This document shows, piece by piece, positions 23,701-34,271 of a stretch of DNA of 64,000 nt. The notes beneath the pieces are model-generated. The model was not told the DNA's origin, did not search any database, and saw nothing but the letters and a program-made list of their open reading frames with translations. A program made the translations under genes and the position numbers. Positions within the stretch are counted from its first letter, which is position 1, and each line of letters begins with the position of its first letter. This stretch comes from Caprella mutica (lineage: Eukaryota > Arthropoda > Malacostraca > Amphipoda > Caprellidae). Location of the stretch: positions 39,765-103,764 of the forward strand of contig CANNZV010002324.1 in the NCBI GenBank assembly GCA_947561585.1, read 5' to 3'.

Positions 23701-26700
23701 GTCAAGTTGTCAACCAGTCATAGTGTCAAGTAGTAAACACACATGCAAATTCTTCAGTGAACTCCAATTGTGCTTGTGTCTTTTCATATATTATTATTTA
23801 TTTAACTTTCATTAGGTACTCTATAAATAGTTTATTAACTTCATTTTAGGTATTTGCATATCCTTAACTATCTGTCTATCGCTCTGTTTACAATCATCTA
23901 TTGCATTCACGTAATTTACTTTTCAAATAGTTCCTAGATAATTTGTACCATCATGTGGTTAAACTCAGCCTTTATTTCCCTGTAAGTTTTGTAATTGTCT
24001 TAAGTTATACATTATATAAATATTAAACTTAAGCATTATAACCATAAATCAATCAGTTTGCATAACTTTATTATTTTTTGTATCTTTGTCACAAACTGAA
24101 TACTTATTTCAGGTCTATGTTCTACCTACCTTCTAAGCTTCTCAGTTGCATTTCCTTGTTTTGTTATCTGTCCACTACAATAAATTACTACTTCCAAACT
24201 CATATCTTTGGTTTCAAACTTTCAATAAACCAGAACTATTAAACCCCTCAGATTTGTTTATTAATTATTACTTTATTTTATGATTTTACTCAACCAATAC
24301 TAACAGAGTTATTCATATGTATAAGTTGAATTTATTTTAAAACTAGTATTCTAACATTAAACATACAATTAAATCTGATAATTTACAACAAAACAACATA
24401 TAAACCAAAAAAAATGTAAAAAAGAACTCATGGTTTTAATGTTTTTAAAAAAAAACATGGTTTTTATCCACCCTGCTGACAAGATAATGAAGCATGTCCA
24501 AGCTAGCTATTTTAATGGCGAGTTTGTGACAGTTATTTTGAGCTCTTCAATTGCAAATTGCGAGAAATATCTACTTTTCTCCTAGGCGGCTATGCTACAA
24601 TGTTATTTTGGAGAGAATTTTTAATAATTTGATCATTTTGGAGAGAAATTTAGATATTTTTTGGTAGAGCTGGAGATGGAGAGACAAATAGTTTATGAGC
24701 CATACTATTTTATATGGATTTTGAGCCCTTCAATTTCAAAAGGTGATCAATATCTAATTTTCTCCTATGCTACAGTGTTATTTTTGAGAGAATTTGTGAT
24801 AATTTGATCATTTTTGTGAGAAATTTGGTGATATGAGATTTTTAAAGAAAGCTGGAGAGACAAATGGAGAGTTCATGAGTTACGCCCACACACTATTACT
24901 TAGGAGTTCCAAATTATTATATAAGAAAAAAGACAATATAAAAATTATTATTATTACACAGTGCTATCTTAATATCAGATTAGATAGCACCTGTAATAAT
25001 GACAATTTTTGTATTGTTTTTCTTATATGACCGAAGATGTAGAACTAACCAATAATTCAGAACTTACCCTATATTGGCAACTTTTTAGAGGGCGAAATAA
25101 GTGGAAAAACCTGTAAAAAGAAAGTAAATAGCTCCTAATTATTGGTTGTTGTGATACTGCAACTGGTAGTGTTTAAGCTCTGCGTTGAAGGATTTTTTAG
25201 ATCAACAGGACACATGTATAGCAACAAGTAACACATAGGAATAGAGAAGACACATAGAAATAGAGAACAGACATAGAAACAAGGAAACACCTGAAAACAA
25301 TAAAACGCACTTGATTTTGTCACAGATATATAGAAAGTAGAAATATTCTAGAGAATTAATGTAGTTATCAATAGCTTTAGGTAGTAACAAATTTTCTAAT
25401 TTTTTGTCTCATATTTTAATATTCAATAGATTGTTAATTAATATTAATAAAGTTGAGGATATATAGCTTAAATAGAAAGACGGTATCCAACATACAACTA
25501 TTGGTCATAAAATTCATCTTCAGGTCCAGGTTTCCACCCTTCTCCTTATGATGAATAGAAATCTTTATATTCGAAAGCTTGAAATCTGAAAAATCCTTCA
25601 ACACATAGTTTAAATTAGCTCCAATAATATGTATTTCCCGTTGAGTTTGAATCTTTTCAATCTGGTACATCTTACTTTAACTGAGAAGTTTTTATTAGAT
25701 TGGTATCTAAGTTCAGATACCAATAAATTCAGAGACTGAATTTTCTGCCCAAATCTAATCATTCTCATGTTAATTGAATGTCCAAATTACTGAACACTAA
25801 TGTTATGCATCATTTTACATCTGTTAATAATAGTATCCTCTTTTAATTAACACACTAGCAAAGCAATAATACATGTCCAAACTTGCCACTTTAGGGCAAT
25901 CTGCAGAAACTGGGAATGTGTTCGGAGAGATCTCTTATTCTGTTGGTAGCAAAATTAATGTAAATATTGGGATTAATTCAGAAGTAATTGTAGCATAATT
26001 AATGTGAATATTTGGAAGTTTTTTAGAGCAAATATCCCAAATATCTCCCATATTCTGAATTCACTGGCAAGTTTGTGACAGTTACTTTGAACCCTTCAAT
26101 TGTGAATGGTGAGAAATTTCCAATTCTCTCCTATGCTTTAATGTTATTTTCTCTATATTTTGGAGAGTATTTATGATAATTTGATCATTTTGAAGAGAAA
26201 TTTGTGGAGAGCTGTAGACCATGTTTCAAAAATTCAAAGTATATACCAGTCTGCAATGTGTGTCAAATCTGTCTCCAAGATTTCATTTTGAAGACAATTT
26301 GTATACAAAGATTTTCAAATTTCTCTCCAAAATGACCAGAATTCTCCAAAATGTCTCCAATAATTACATGTAAACCCAAGTAAAATAATATGCCTTATAA
26401 ACTCTCCATCAGCTGCTCTCTTCAAAAATAACCAAATTTCTCTCCAAAATGATCAAGCTATCGCAAATTCTCTCCAAATTAACATTGTTGCATTGGAGAA
26501 AATTAGATATTTCTCACCATTTGTAATTGAAGGACACAATATCAAGAACTAGTCATTGAAATGGTGAGTTTGGATATGCTTTATTACCTGGATGTAAACA
26601 TAGGAATTAATTAGAAAAATCTCTAAGATCTAGCAAAGATTTTTCAATCTAAAAATGTCTCCAAAGATTTTTTTCATTATTTTGTTTCAAAATACACGAA

Positions 26701-29700
26701 ATATATAAGAGTGGTATATACTTCCTGATTAGTTATTAACAGGGCTGGGACAATATGCTCTAAAAACTACAGATTCCAAAAATATTATAGACAGAGAGAA
26801 TTAAATAGTATTGAATGGTTCTACACCAGCGGTATATAGTATTTGATGCCATTTCATTTAGTTTCGTCTATGATATTTTCGGGATCTATAGCTTTTAGAG
26901 CATATTGTCCCAGACCTAGTTATTAACATTATTTAGAAAATTGTAGATAGAAATGAACGATAATGACATGAATGAAAATATTTTAAATTATAATTATGCC
27001 ACGAAGCAGCCTTAATTTTTATCAATCTGGTAATTTGAAAACTTTTCTCTTCACATCGGTAACAAAAAATATATTAATTAGTTATTTATAATTTTTCAAA
27101 TACATTAGGATATTTCTGAAGACTAAATTAAGTTGAGCAAATAGTATGATTAATGAGTAGAATAACTATAAGAGTTCTTTGGAATCAAATTGTTACTATT
27201 ACTTTATAATAATTTAAATACATATCAAAATTACATCTTCAGTTAATACCAAAATAATATTGATTCTAGGAATTTTCCCAGTGTGAACTTTCATTGGTGG
27301 AATTCTCTCCGTATATTGTTAATTTATGTATATATAGGTAAATTTAAAATTCATTTTTTTAAGTTTAAAAGTTCATAGATATGAATATAATTTTTGGATA
27401 TAGGATCGAAAATGAACAAACCATTTGAAAGAGGTGTTCAGAATTCAGACCAAGAAAAAATTATTATTGAAGAAATTTCCTCTATCATATATTCATTTAC
27501 ATTCTATTTAAATTTAATGGAAGCGTGGAGAGAATAAATTTTAAGTAAATTCAAACTATTATTTGACGTTAACCTAATTAATAATTAATTGCTACAATAT
27601 TAGGTTAGAAAAATGGTTCTTAAAACCATATAAAGCGTGAATTTTATTTTTTCTGTTGTAGAATGGTTATATTCAATAAAAAAAATATTGGAGGTACCTC
27701 ACCTCACTTGTTCTCTACAGGTCATTCACAGAGCCGTTCATGGTTAGAATAATAAAAAAATCTTCAAAATCAGAACATATATATAAATAACTACTGTTTT
27801 ACTGTACTAAATTTATCCCGGGATGAACACTATTTTTGTCCCGGAATCCCGGGATGAACACTATTTTTGTCCCGGAATCCAGGGATGAACACTATTTTTG
27901 TCCAGGAATCCTGGGACAAGCAAAAGTGGCCAATATGAGAAACCCTATGTTAGACTATGACATAGGTACTAAAAATTTAGACTAATCTGATGAGTTCATG
28001 GGTAAGTGCCCACCGGCGGCCAGAGTGCTCACCTGCCTTCACAACGGCGAGCGGGGATCCTCTCATTAATAAGTGCCTGCTAAATTGTTAAACCTATGTA
28101 GATGTGTGAGATAGTGACTTGTGAAATACTGCTTCATTAAAATAAAAGAATGCAGCATAAATATTTGTAAGTGGGCTAAGTACCCTTATTTCAAAGTATT
28201 ATTAATGTTTCATGGTTTGTTAATCAGTGCAACATGATAATTTGTGAGCCAAAAATTTTACACCTAGCAGAATACATTTTTTTGTGATTGTACACCAAAA
28301 TTTACATGCAAGCACAAGAAATAATAAAAATAATAATAAATGTCCCCAAACACCAGCCAAAAATATATTAATATTTGAATGTTGAATTTAATACTTGAAT
28401 AATTCCATTTGTCTGTATCTATTTTACTGTAGGCTTTTTAAGACTTTATGATGATGATCTAGATCAAAATTACTATTGACCATTTTTGAAAGGTAAATTT
28501 CAAGCTAAAAGTTTTTAATGGCTAATAAAGAAACTCAAAACAAATATTTTCTAATTATGTAAATGAATCAAGAAACTGATTTTGACTTTGCAAGCTATGA
28601 AAGCACACTGAATTGAATTCTATTGTATGACTGTTGGCAGTGTTGACTAAAAGAACCCAAATTGGCTTATAGTGAAGGTAAAGAATTATGCTATTAGTAA
28701 ATGAACCAGATTCAAACAAGTTCTAAATTTTTTAAATCATAGACTCTTTGTAATTGTTTTACTTGACTAATATAAGATGAAGTCTCATTTATGGCATGAA
28801 ATACAATCTGAAAGATCACTGCATAATTTGGGTTGCTTGTTATATCTACTGGTAGTTTATTTATTAGCAGAGGACTCTTTTAGTTTTTTTTCTTGATAAA
28901 TTTGGGGAGTTCTAGTCATGGATTATAGGCTCTTCTATGATCATGTTACATTCCTAAATTAGTATGTAACTATAAGATTTAATTCATCTGTTCATGCCAG
29001 AAATTTGAAGCTGAAAGCCCTCATTCTATTGTAATTGTTAGTTGACATCCAATACTGTAGTCTTCACATTCAGGTTATTTCAATTTTGTGATTTAAGCAT
29101 AGTCTCTAAATTTTTTATAGTTATCCTTTGATTTATGAACTTAATCCACATCCTGATCATTGTCTCAGATGTACCGATAACTACATTATGAAAGTATTAT
29201 TTCTGTTTGAATTAAGTTAATTAACTATACAAATGAAAAGAAAGTAAACTGGCAATCTATTCTAAAATTTGAATGGCATATAGCAATACAAATTGAAAAT
29301 TACCCTTTTCAAATTAGGCTATTTCATATATTAACAAATTCCTATTTTATATATCAACAAATTATAATTTGTTTATAGCTAATAATTTGGGCTTTTTGTT
29401 CAGTCAATTATTTTGATTCTTTGTATGATCATACAGATTTTGTTCATCTCGGTCCTGATCTATGTAATTATATGTACCCTCTATTTTTCAGTTTGATATA
29501 TTAAAGTTTACTTTATTAAATTGATTCTGTCTTTGGGTTGGTACTATTGCCTATTATCTGAAATGTCCAGGAGTGGAGGTTCTTCTGGTCCAAGATATAG
29601 GTAAAGTTTTTGAATGACATTGATGTCTAGAAAAATATCATTTGCTGTACAGTCCTCTATTTCCTGAATGATTACTATTATATTTAAGCAAAGATAGATA

Positions 29701-30877
29701 AGAGTACATTCTTCTTTTCTTATTGTTCAAAATACTTCATGTTCCTCTTGGAACATTTCGAAAGTTTAGCAAGTCGGAGTCAGAATATTGGAAATTCCCA
29801 ACTTTTTCATCTTGCTGTCTACTTCTGAATTTAAACATGAATTCCTGTGTTATTCATGTAACTAGGAACTATTAAGTTATTGTGTGGTTGGTGTTTACTC
29901 AGTTTGGATGTCATAACTAATTACAGTGAGGTGTCTTCCATGTCAGATTCTAAGGACAAAACTATTTTAATAGATGTCAGAGCTTGTAAGTTTATTAGTA
30001 TAGTAGTTCATCTAAGTCAATTTCAAAGCAACTGATTATGAAATTCATTCAATGTCAATATTTAAATTGTACTTATTTTTCAGGGATGCAGAAGATGCTG
30101 TAAGGATTAGAGACTCCTATGATTATGACGGATACAGACTGAGGGTTGAGTTTCCTCGCAATAGAGAAGGCGGTGGCGGTGGTTCTCGTAGTGGCAGCAC
30201 TGGAGGTGGTGGTGGAATGAGTTCACGTGGAAGGGGACGTGGCCCACCAGCTAGACGATCCCAGTACAGAGTTTCTGTTTCAGGTACTTCTCTTTATAAT
30301 AAGCAAACTACTTTCATAAGATACAGAAGAAACAAATCGTCTTACCTGCTTCATTAATTATCATTACTGATCTTCAAATCTTTATTCCAGGACTGCCTCC
30401 TTCTGGAAGTTGGCAGGACCTAAAAGATCACATGCGTGAGGCTGGAGATGTTTGCTATGCTGATGTTTACAAAGATGGTTCAGGAGTGGTGGAGTTCATG
30501 CGATATGAAGACATGAAGAATAGCATCAGGAAACTTGATGACTCAAAGTTCCGATCTCATGAGGTATGTTGAAAATTACTAATTGTTCAATGAAATATAA
30601 GAAATTGAGGTTGTACTAAAAGTTTTATATCCATAATTCTGTCTTTCAGGGTGAAGTATCATACATTCGTGTGAAGGAAGACTATGGTGGTGGAAGCCCA
30701 CGAGGAGGAAGTAGTCCTCGTGGAGGTGGTGGAGGAGGAGGGGGTGGAGGTGGTGGCAGTAGGTACCGGTCACGCTCTCGATCAAGATCACCCAGAGGAT
30801 ACAGGGGTTCTCCTACCTATTCCCCTGTACGTCGATCCTTCTCCCGTTCACGATCACGCTCCAGAGACAGATATTAA
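20721..30877 (+). CDS. SRSF1: Serine/arginine-rich splicing factor 1 (SF2/ASF), exons 20721-20881, 30084-30283, 30391-30563, 30650-30877
   Basis: The four exons join in frame to 253 residues and all introns are GT-AG. RRM1 (about residues 7-77) has RNP2 IYVGNL and RNP1-like PPFAFVEF, with the near-invariant [16 protein letters not shown] Gly/Arg/Ser linker follows (about 82-112). The pseudo-RRM (about 115-190) carries the diagnostic SWQDLKDH heptapeptide at 127-134. The Gly-rich stretch and RS domain ([14 protein letters not shown] ... SRSRSRDRY) end the protein. The protein binds exonic enhancers, promotes constitutive and alternative splicing, and shuttles between nucleus and cytoplasm when its RS domain is phosphorylated by SR/CLK kinases. 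Intron 1 is 9.2 kb and filled with MITEs; the other introns are about 100 bases. An extra exon candidate lies at 29492-29600. Length and order match insect SF2. Confidence 0.95.
20999..21290 (+). mobile_element. MITE with CAGTCTGCAAAG / TTTTGCAGACTG ends, in SRSF1 intron 1
   Basis: This copy is of the same family as 14036-14262, with inverted ends CAGTCTGCAAAGCATGCACA and TCTTTTGCAGACTGG. Flanks GTGAGTGT and GTGAGTCT form an imperfect 8-bp direct repeat. Confidence 0.65.
21395..21665 (+). mobile_element. GCGGGAGA-rich MITE ending in CTGCAGACTGG
   Basis: Characteristic phrases are TGCGGGAGATTTTGAATTAATTCC, GAATCTGCTGCTG, CTCTGCGGTAGAAGAGA and terminal TTCTGCAGACTGG. A second copy lies at 22866-23127. 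The left boundary is uncertain. Confidence 0.55.
21740..22036 (-). mobile_element. MITE with CCAGATTGTATTTGG ends (minus orientation)
   Basis: The segment runs from about 21804 (CCAGTTTGCATTTGGGGCAC) to 22036 (CCAAATACAATCTGG). It is the approximate reverse complement of the element at 22563-22802, including AATATAGGAATTAATAG and GACAAATTGATGAAAAATG in inverse. Two copies of one family thus lie head to head about 500 bases apart. Confidence 0.6.
22087..22250 (+). mobile_element. Internal fragment of the CCAAGTAA MITE
   Basis: The phrases GTTTGTGACAGTTATTTTGA, CCCTTCAATTGCAAATGG and TTTGATCATTTTGGAGAGAA match the interior of copies A-C. Both termini are missing. Confidence 0.6.
22361..22559 (+). 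mobile_element. MITE with CCAGTCTGGAAAA / TTTTTCAGACTGG ends and perfect 8-bp TSD
   Basis: This 199-bp element is flanked by perfect TAACCAGA duplications at 22353-22360 and 22560-22567. The duplicated site includes the CCAGA start of the neighbouring CCAGATTGTATTTGG element, so this copy jumped into the end of an existing MITE. A related copy surrounds the element at 38040. Confidence 0.85.
22563..22802 (+). mobile_element. MITE with CCAGATTGTATTTGG / CAAATACAAACTGG ends
   Basis: The inverted ends are visible and the interior includes ATATTGCCATTAATTTTTGG and GACTAGACAAATTGATGAAA. Its first five bases became part of the target duplication of the element at 22361-22559. Its own flanks (ACTAGTAA left, ACTAAAAA right) match at six of eight positions. 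Confidence 0.65.
22866..23127 (+). mobile_element. GCGGGAGA-rich MITE, second copy
   Basis: It starts TAGTCTGCAGAATATGG and ends ATATTCTGCAGACTGG, so the ends are inverted. It shares CTGCGGGAGTTTTT, GAATCTGCTGCTGAGAGTC and TGCGGGAGAAGAGA with 21395-21665. Confidence 0.7.
23398..24475. mobile_element. 1.08-kb hAT-like element with CAGGGTGGAT ends
   Basis: The left end CAGGGTGGATTTAAA is mirrored by TATCCACCCTG at the right. Flanking octamers CCGACAAG (23390-23397) and CTGACAAG (24476-24483) match at seven of eight positions. CAG-initial ends and 8-bp duplications fit the hAT superfamily. The interior is AT-rich with no transposase frame, so it is non-autonomous. Confidence 0.75.
24484..24903 (+). 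mobile_element. Two decayed CCAAGTAA MITE copies in tandem
   Basis: The first (about 24484-24718) has GCATGTCCAAGC, TTTAATGGCGAGTTTGTGAC and ends CTATTTTATATGG. The second (about 24719-24903) repeats TTTTGAGCCCTTCAATTTC through CACTATTACTTAGG. Both have several substitutions relative to copies A-C. Confidence 0.6.
24904..25854. other. AT-rich intronic stretch with a small hairpin
   Basis: AGTGCTATCTTAATATC at 24960 and GATTAGATAGCACCT at about 24978-24991 form an inverted pair, nested in a larger one: AAGAAAAAAGACAATA near 24923 and TATTGTTTTTCTTATA near 25011-25026. Together they make a palindromic block of about 105 bases. No gene is seen. Confidence 0.45.
25855..26230 (+). mobile_element. 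CCAAGTAA MITE split by another repeat
   Basis: The left part (GCAATAATACATGTCCAAACTTGCCACT) and right part (GGCAAGTTTGTGACAGTTAC ... TTGATCATTTTGAAGAG) belong to one copy. It is interrupted at about 25893-26045 by sequence with ATCTGCAGAAACTGG and ATATTCTGAATTCACTGG ends, related to the GCGGGAGA family. Confidence 0.5.
26248..26650 (+). mobile_element. CCAGTCTG-type MITE hosting a nested MITE
   Basis: It starts ACCAGTCTGCAATGTGTGTC and continues with CTCCAATAATTACATGTAAAC. After the nested insert it resumes with ATAGGAATTAATTAGAAAAAT. The element at 11061-11508 has the same organisation. Confidence 0.65.
26376..26591 (-). mobile_element. hAT-like MITE, CCAAGTAA family, nested copy with perfect TSD
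   Basis: This 216-bp copy lies in reverse orientation (CCAAGTAAAATAATATG ... GCTTTATTACCTGG). It is flanked by perfect ATGTAAAC duplications at 26368-26375 and 26592-26599, inside a CCAGTCTG-type MITE. Confidence 0.88.
26742..26927. mobile_element. Palindromic MITE with CTGGGACAATATGC arms
   Basis: The left arm CTGGGACAATATGCTCTAAA is mirrored by TTTTAGAGCATATTGTCCCAG. The similarity extends about 50 bases into each arm (TATTATAGAC / GTCTATGATAT). A 12-base sequence TAGTTATTAACA is repeated on both sides, so a target duplication of 8-12 bases is likely. Confidence 0.7.
27829..27920. repeat. Three copies of a ~30-bp unit (GATGAACACTATTTTTGTCC)
   Basis: GGGATGAACACTATTTTTG recurs at about 27840, 27870 and 27891, separated by TCCCGGAATCCC-type inverted motifs. 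It is a small degenerate tandem repeat within SRSF1 intron 1. Confidence 0.7.
27921..29491. other. Repeat-poor part of SRSF1 intron 1
   Basis: This stretch is largely unique-looking AT-rich sequence. A GC-richer patch at 28010-28070 (CGGCGGCCAGAGTGCTCACC ... GGCGAGCGGGGATCC) loosely resembles a tRNA-derived SINE head, but I could not fold it convincingly. Confidence 0.4.
29492..29600 (+). other. Candidate alternative/poison exon of SRSF1
   Basis: A good 3' splice site (CTATTTTTCAG) ends at 29491 and a GTAAAG donor starts at 29601. Spliced after exon 1 (phase 2), the exon brings a TAA within five codons, so it could act as a poison exon. It also contains ATG at 29563 whose frame reads [12 protein letters not shown] and exits in phase 2. 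That phase joins exactly to exon 2 (R-D-A-E-D), as true exon 1 does, so it could instead be an alternative first coding exon giving a protein without the N-terminal two thirds of RRM1. Both readings are inference. Confidence 0.4.
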
Positions 30878-32417
30878 CTCCACAGGCCATTGGATGCAAT
30901 TACCATCCTTTACCCACAGGAAGCAGTTCTGTGAAGTGATTTAAATGTATGATTAATTCACTTTATCTTTTGCCTTCTATATACATTTGTATGTTTTCCT
31001 GATATTATTGGAGTATATTCATATGATATTCTTATCAACAGGTTAAAAGTTAAGGAGGAGTGTGGAAAATTTCTGGATAGGATTCAGTTGGACAAATAGG
31101 AAATTTTCATCTCGAGCTGAATAAACACAACTCGATTGGAGATTATCTGTTATAATAATGAATACTTGATAGAAAATCAGTATTTCAAGGATTTTCAGAT
31201 TCTTTGTGGACAATAGGATATGTCATTTTCTGGATTCCATTAAAAGGTCTGACTTGAAATAGTTAAATATTTCCCATAATCAAATTATTTCTATTTGCCT
31301 AATATTTTTTCAATATTGATTTAATTATTTTTATATGAATATAAAAGGTTGTCGTAATAGAACATTTTCATTAACTAATTTGTTTTACCTGATCATATCT
31401 AACACCATACTTTTAGAAATATAATACTTTGTTTCTAGTTTGTTTTTCATGCTTTGTTGTAACTTGAAGCTTTCTCTCCTAATATAATAATCTTAATATA
31501 CTATAAATTAAATAGTTGATTTTTACACCAAATTCAAATCACCTGCATCTGTGCACTTTGCTTACTATGTTCTCAGTTGTGTTAATGATAGTGAATCACT
31601 GTACCGAGTGTTTTATACATCTATTAAATCAATCTCAGTCACTCAATCGAAGGTGGAATAATGTGACCTGATAAATAAAATTACACTAGCTTATTATGGT
31701 CAGTCGGGTAATTCATAGTGAGCATAATGTACTGAATATTTTCTGAAACATTCCTATATTTTGAATCGATTTCGACTGATGTATATCTGAAATAAATTTT
31801 ACCTCCCATAAATTTAATCCTAATCATTACAATTTTATTCATATTCTTTTTTTATTTTATAGCCCCAAAGGAGGCACAGGAATTTATGGATCTGGATTTC
31901 AATTCAACCTGGAATTTAATTTCATGGAACCCAGTTGAAGAAATTGGGGATTCATAAAGGAGTTGATTTTATTAAAAAATCTGAACCATTACATGAATAA
32001 CCATGGAATTATCAGACTTCCGATTATTTCAATTGATTGATGACAATATGCACTAGAAATGAGAGAATGATCTGACGAGAGAAATGGAGCCTCTCTTGAG
32101 GAATAGGAAATCCATTTCAGAAAGAGATATAGTAACCATATGGTGGACACTATTTGGAATACCTTAGGAGCCTATCAAAATAATGTGTATTGAACCCCTT
32201 GGAACACTTATGTCACAAACCCCCCCTCGGATTTTTAATTTGGAACCCATTAGAAATTTATGATCGGTACCCTTGTGAATCTCGTATAGTAAACTGAAGA
32301 ATTACTAAAGTAACTAGTCTTTGAAACCATATTGTTACTATATATAGGAAGTAATTTGGCAAATTGAAATGGCATCTCTGTTGGATTAGAACTTAATCAA
32401 TAATAGAATATAAAGAT
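30878..32417 (+). other. SRSF1 3'UTR and downstream flank
   Basis: No coding region is seen. Possible polyadenylation signals include AAATAAA-type motifs near 31672 and 31790. SR-protein genes often have long regulated 3'UTRs, so a long 3'UTR here is plausible but unproven. Confidence 0.4.
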
Positions 32418-32494
32418 TTGAACTCTGCAGGATTGGTGATGAAGCTCTTGGAACTTTATTCAAATTATAAAAAGGTTCTGTTGGGAATGGATCA

Positions 32495-32745
32495 CTTCGC
32501 GGGAATAGGAATGGAGCACATCGCGGGAGGGATTAGGATTGTGGAGCACTACGCGGGAGGGATTAGGATTTTGGAGTCCGTCGTGGGATTAGGAATGGAG
32601 TCCGTCGTGGGATTAGGAATGGAGTCCGTCGTGGGATTAGGAATGGAGTCCGTCGTGGGATTAGGAATGGAGTCCGTCGTGGGATTAGGAATGGAGTCCG
32701 TCGTGGGATTAGGAAAGAAGTTCGTCGCGGGATTTAGGATGAAAC
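32495..32745 (+). repeat. 24-bp minisatellite (GGAGTCCGTCGTGGGATTAG)
   Basis: Six nearly perfect 24-bp units run from 32573, preceded by degenerate GGAGCAC(A/T)(T/A)CGCGGGAGGGATTAG units and followed by one GTTCGTCGCGGGATTTAGG unit. Because 24 is divisible by three, the array is open in several frames. The resulting ESVVGLGM repeat peptide is probably an artefact. Confidence 0.85.
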
Positions 32746-32792
32746 TCCACATCCGAGTGGACCTATCTATAACTTTTTATTGTGATGATTAA

Positions 32793-34270
32793 TTTGAGTC
32801 AGAAAAGTTGAAGCTGTTAATTGTGTTAAATTTAACCTCCCTAAACATATCAATATTCTTATTAGATAATTTACGAAAGTTCTAATTACTGATGTGCTAA
32901 TTATACAGTCTAATTTTCTAATAAGCTATTGCTTTCCTTGTTGCTATTTTCAATGTTGAACATCCGCATTTGTAAGTGAAAAAAGTTCTTGGATTTTAAG
33001 AGAGGGAAATTTTCTTCAATTTTAAAACTATTAGTTTCTGTACTCGCGAAAACCTTTTTTTTTTTACCGTATGGTGGCATGAGACTCTTCATTCATACAA
33101 TTGCTTGTGTGGCTGTTTTTTGAAAGTCCTATCAGATTTTTATATTTAGTAATAATGCTATTACTACTTTTAGAAAAGTAAAGTAATGAAAGCAGTTTAT
33201 TACCCCAAACTTTTACATATTTAATCTCTCATAAAGATCTTTAGACGATAATAATTTTGGGAACATTATAGAAAAATATTAATTTTTGTTATCAATAAAA
33301 CTCATTTAATAGACAAGAAACTGCAAAGCACAGTATTGCGATCCATATATTTGTGGTAAAATTACTGATAACTCCCATTTGTTTAATTTCAGATTTAGAG
33401 GGCCTAATTGGATAAATTCGTGCAAGTGGAATATTCATCAGCAATTTGTACACGTGTTCTGATTTATATTATAAATGTTTTTTTTAGTGGACATAAAAAT
33501 AATTCACCAATCTAAGATTTAGCTGATGAATAAATAGTTTGCTCGTAGATTATAATTTAGCGTATTAAAACTAAATATTTTAAAAATACCAACTATTGAA
33601 ACTATTTTAATTATTCCACTTTTCTATTTACTGCTTGTAGGTATGTTGCAAGTCTGCATTGAAAGATTAATTAAAAAATCCATGAAATTTAAATGACTTC
33701 TATATTCATGTATTTTTCAATATAAAAATTTTGATGAGATTTCACAGATGCATATGAATAAAATTGTCAATGAAAATCTATTAACTTTTTGATCAACATA
33801 TTATGATGGTCTGCAGAGATTTCTAATAGATAACCTGCAGTGTAGATTATTCTAATAAAGCTTTTGGTGTATTTTAGTTCTAACTCCCTGTAAAAGATAC
33901 GAGTAGTTAAAGGTATTTGAAAAAGGAAACTTTTAGGTTAGAGTATAGGCAGTAAATAAAGTTGTAGTTGTTCTCCGTTTTGAACATATGGAACTGTCTA
34001 ACAAGATAGTGTATGATATTCGAGTCGCTACTAAAAGTAGTGCACGGAATTCAAAATATACCTATCCAGTAACAAATTAACTTTAATATTACGTTACTAA
34101 CTTTGGGCACATAACTTTTATATGGAATAATTTCTTGAGATATAATATACACACTATATTGAATAATTTCTGATATTTAATATGCATTTAGGTCCATCAT
34201 TTATGCCGGTAACTTTTTGCATAATGTATTTTATTGCACAGATAGTCATACCTATACTAATAATTTCCCT
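32793..34270. other. AT-rich intergenic stretch
   Basis: No gene, RNA or clear repeat that I can support. Confidence 0.5.
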
Positions 34271-34271
34271 A

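Noticed and set aside
28010..28075. tRNA-like or SINE head (GCCAGAGTGCTCACC ... GCGGGGATCC)
   Set aside because: A and B box resemblance is partial and I could not pair a cloverleaf.
32418..32792. 124-codon frame with ESVVGLGM repeats
   Set aside because: It covers the 24-bp minisatellite; both strands are open for the same arithmetic reason and no domain flanks the array.
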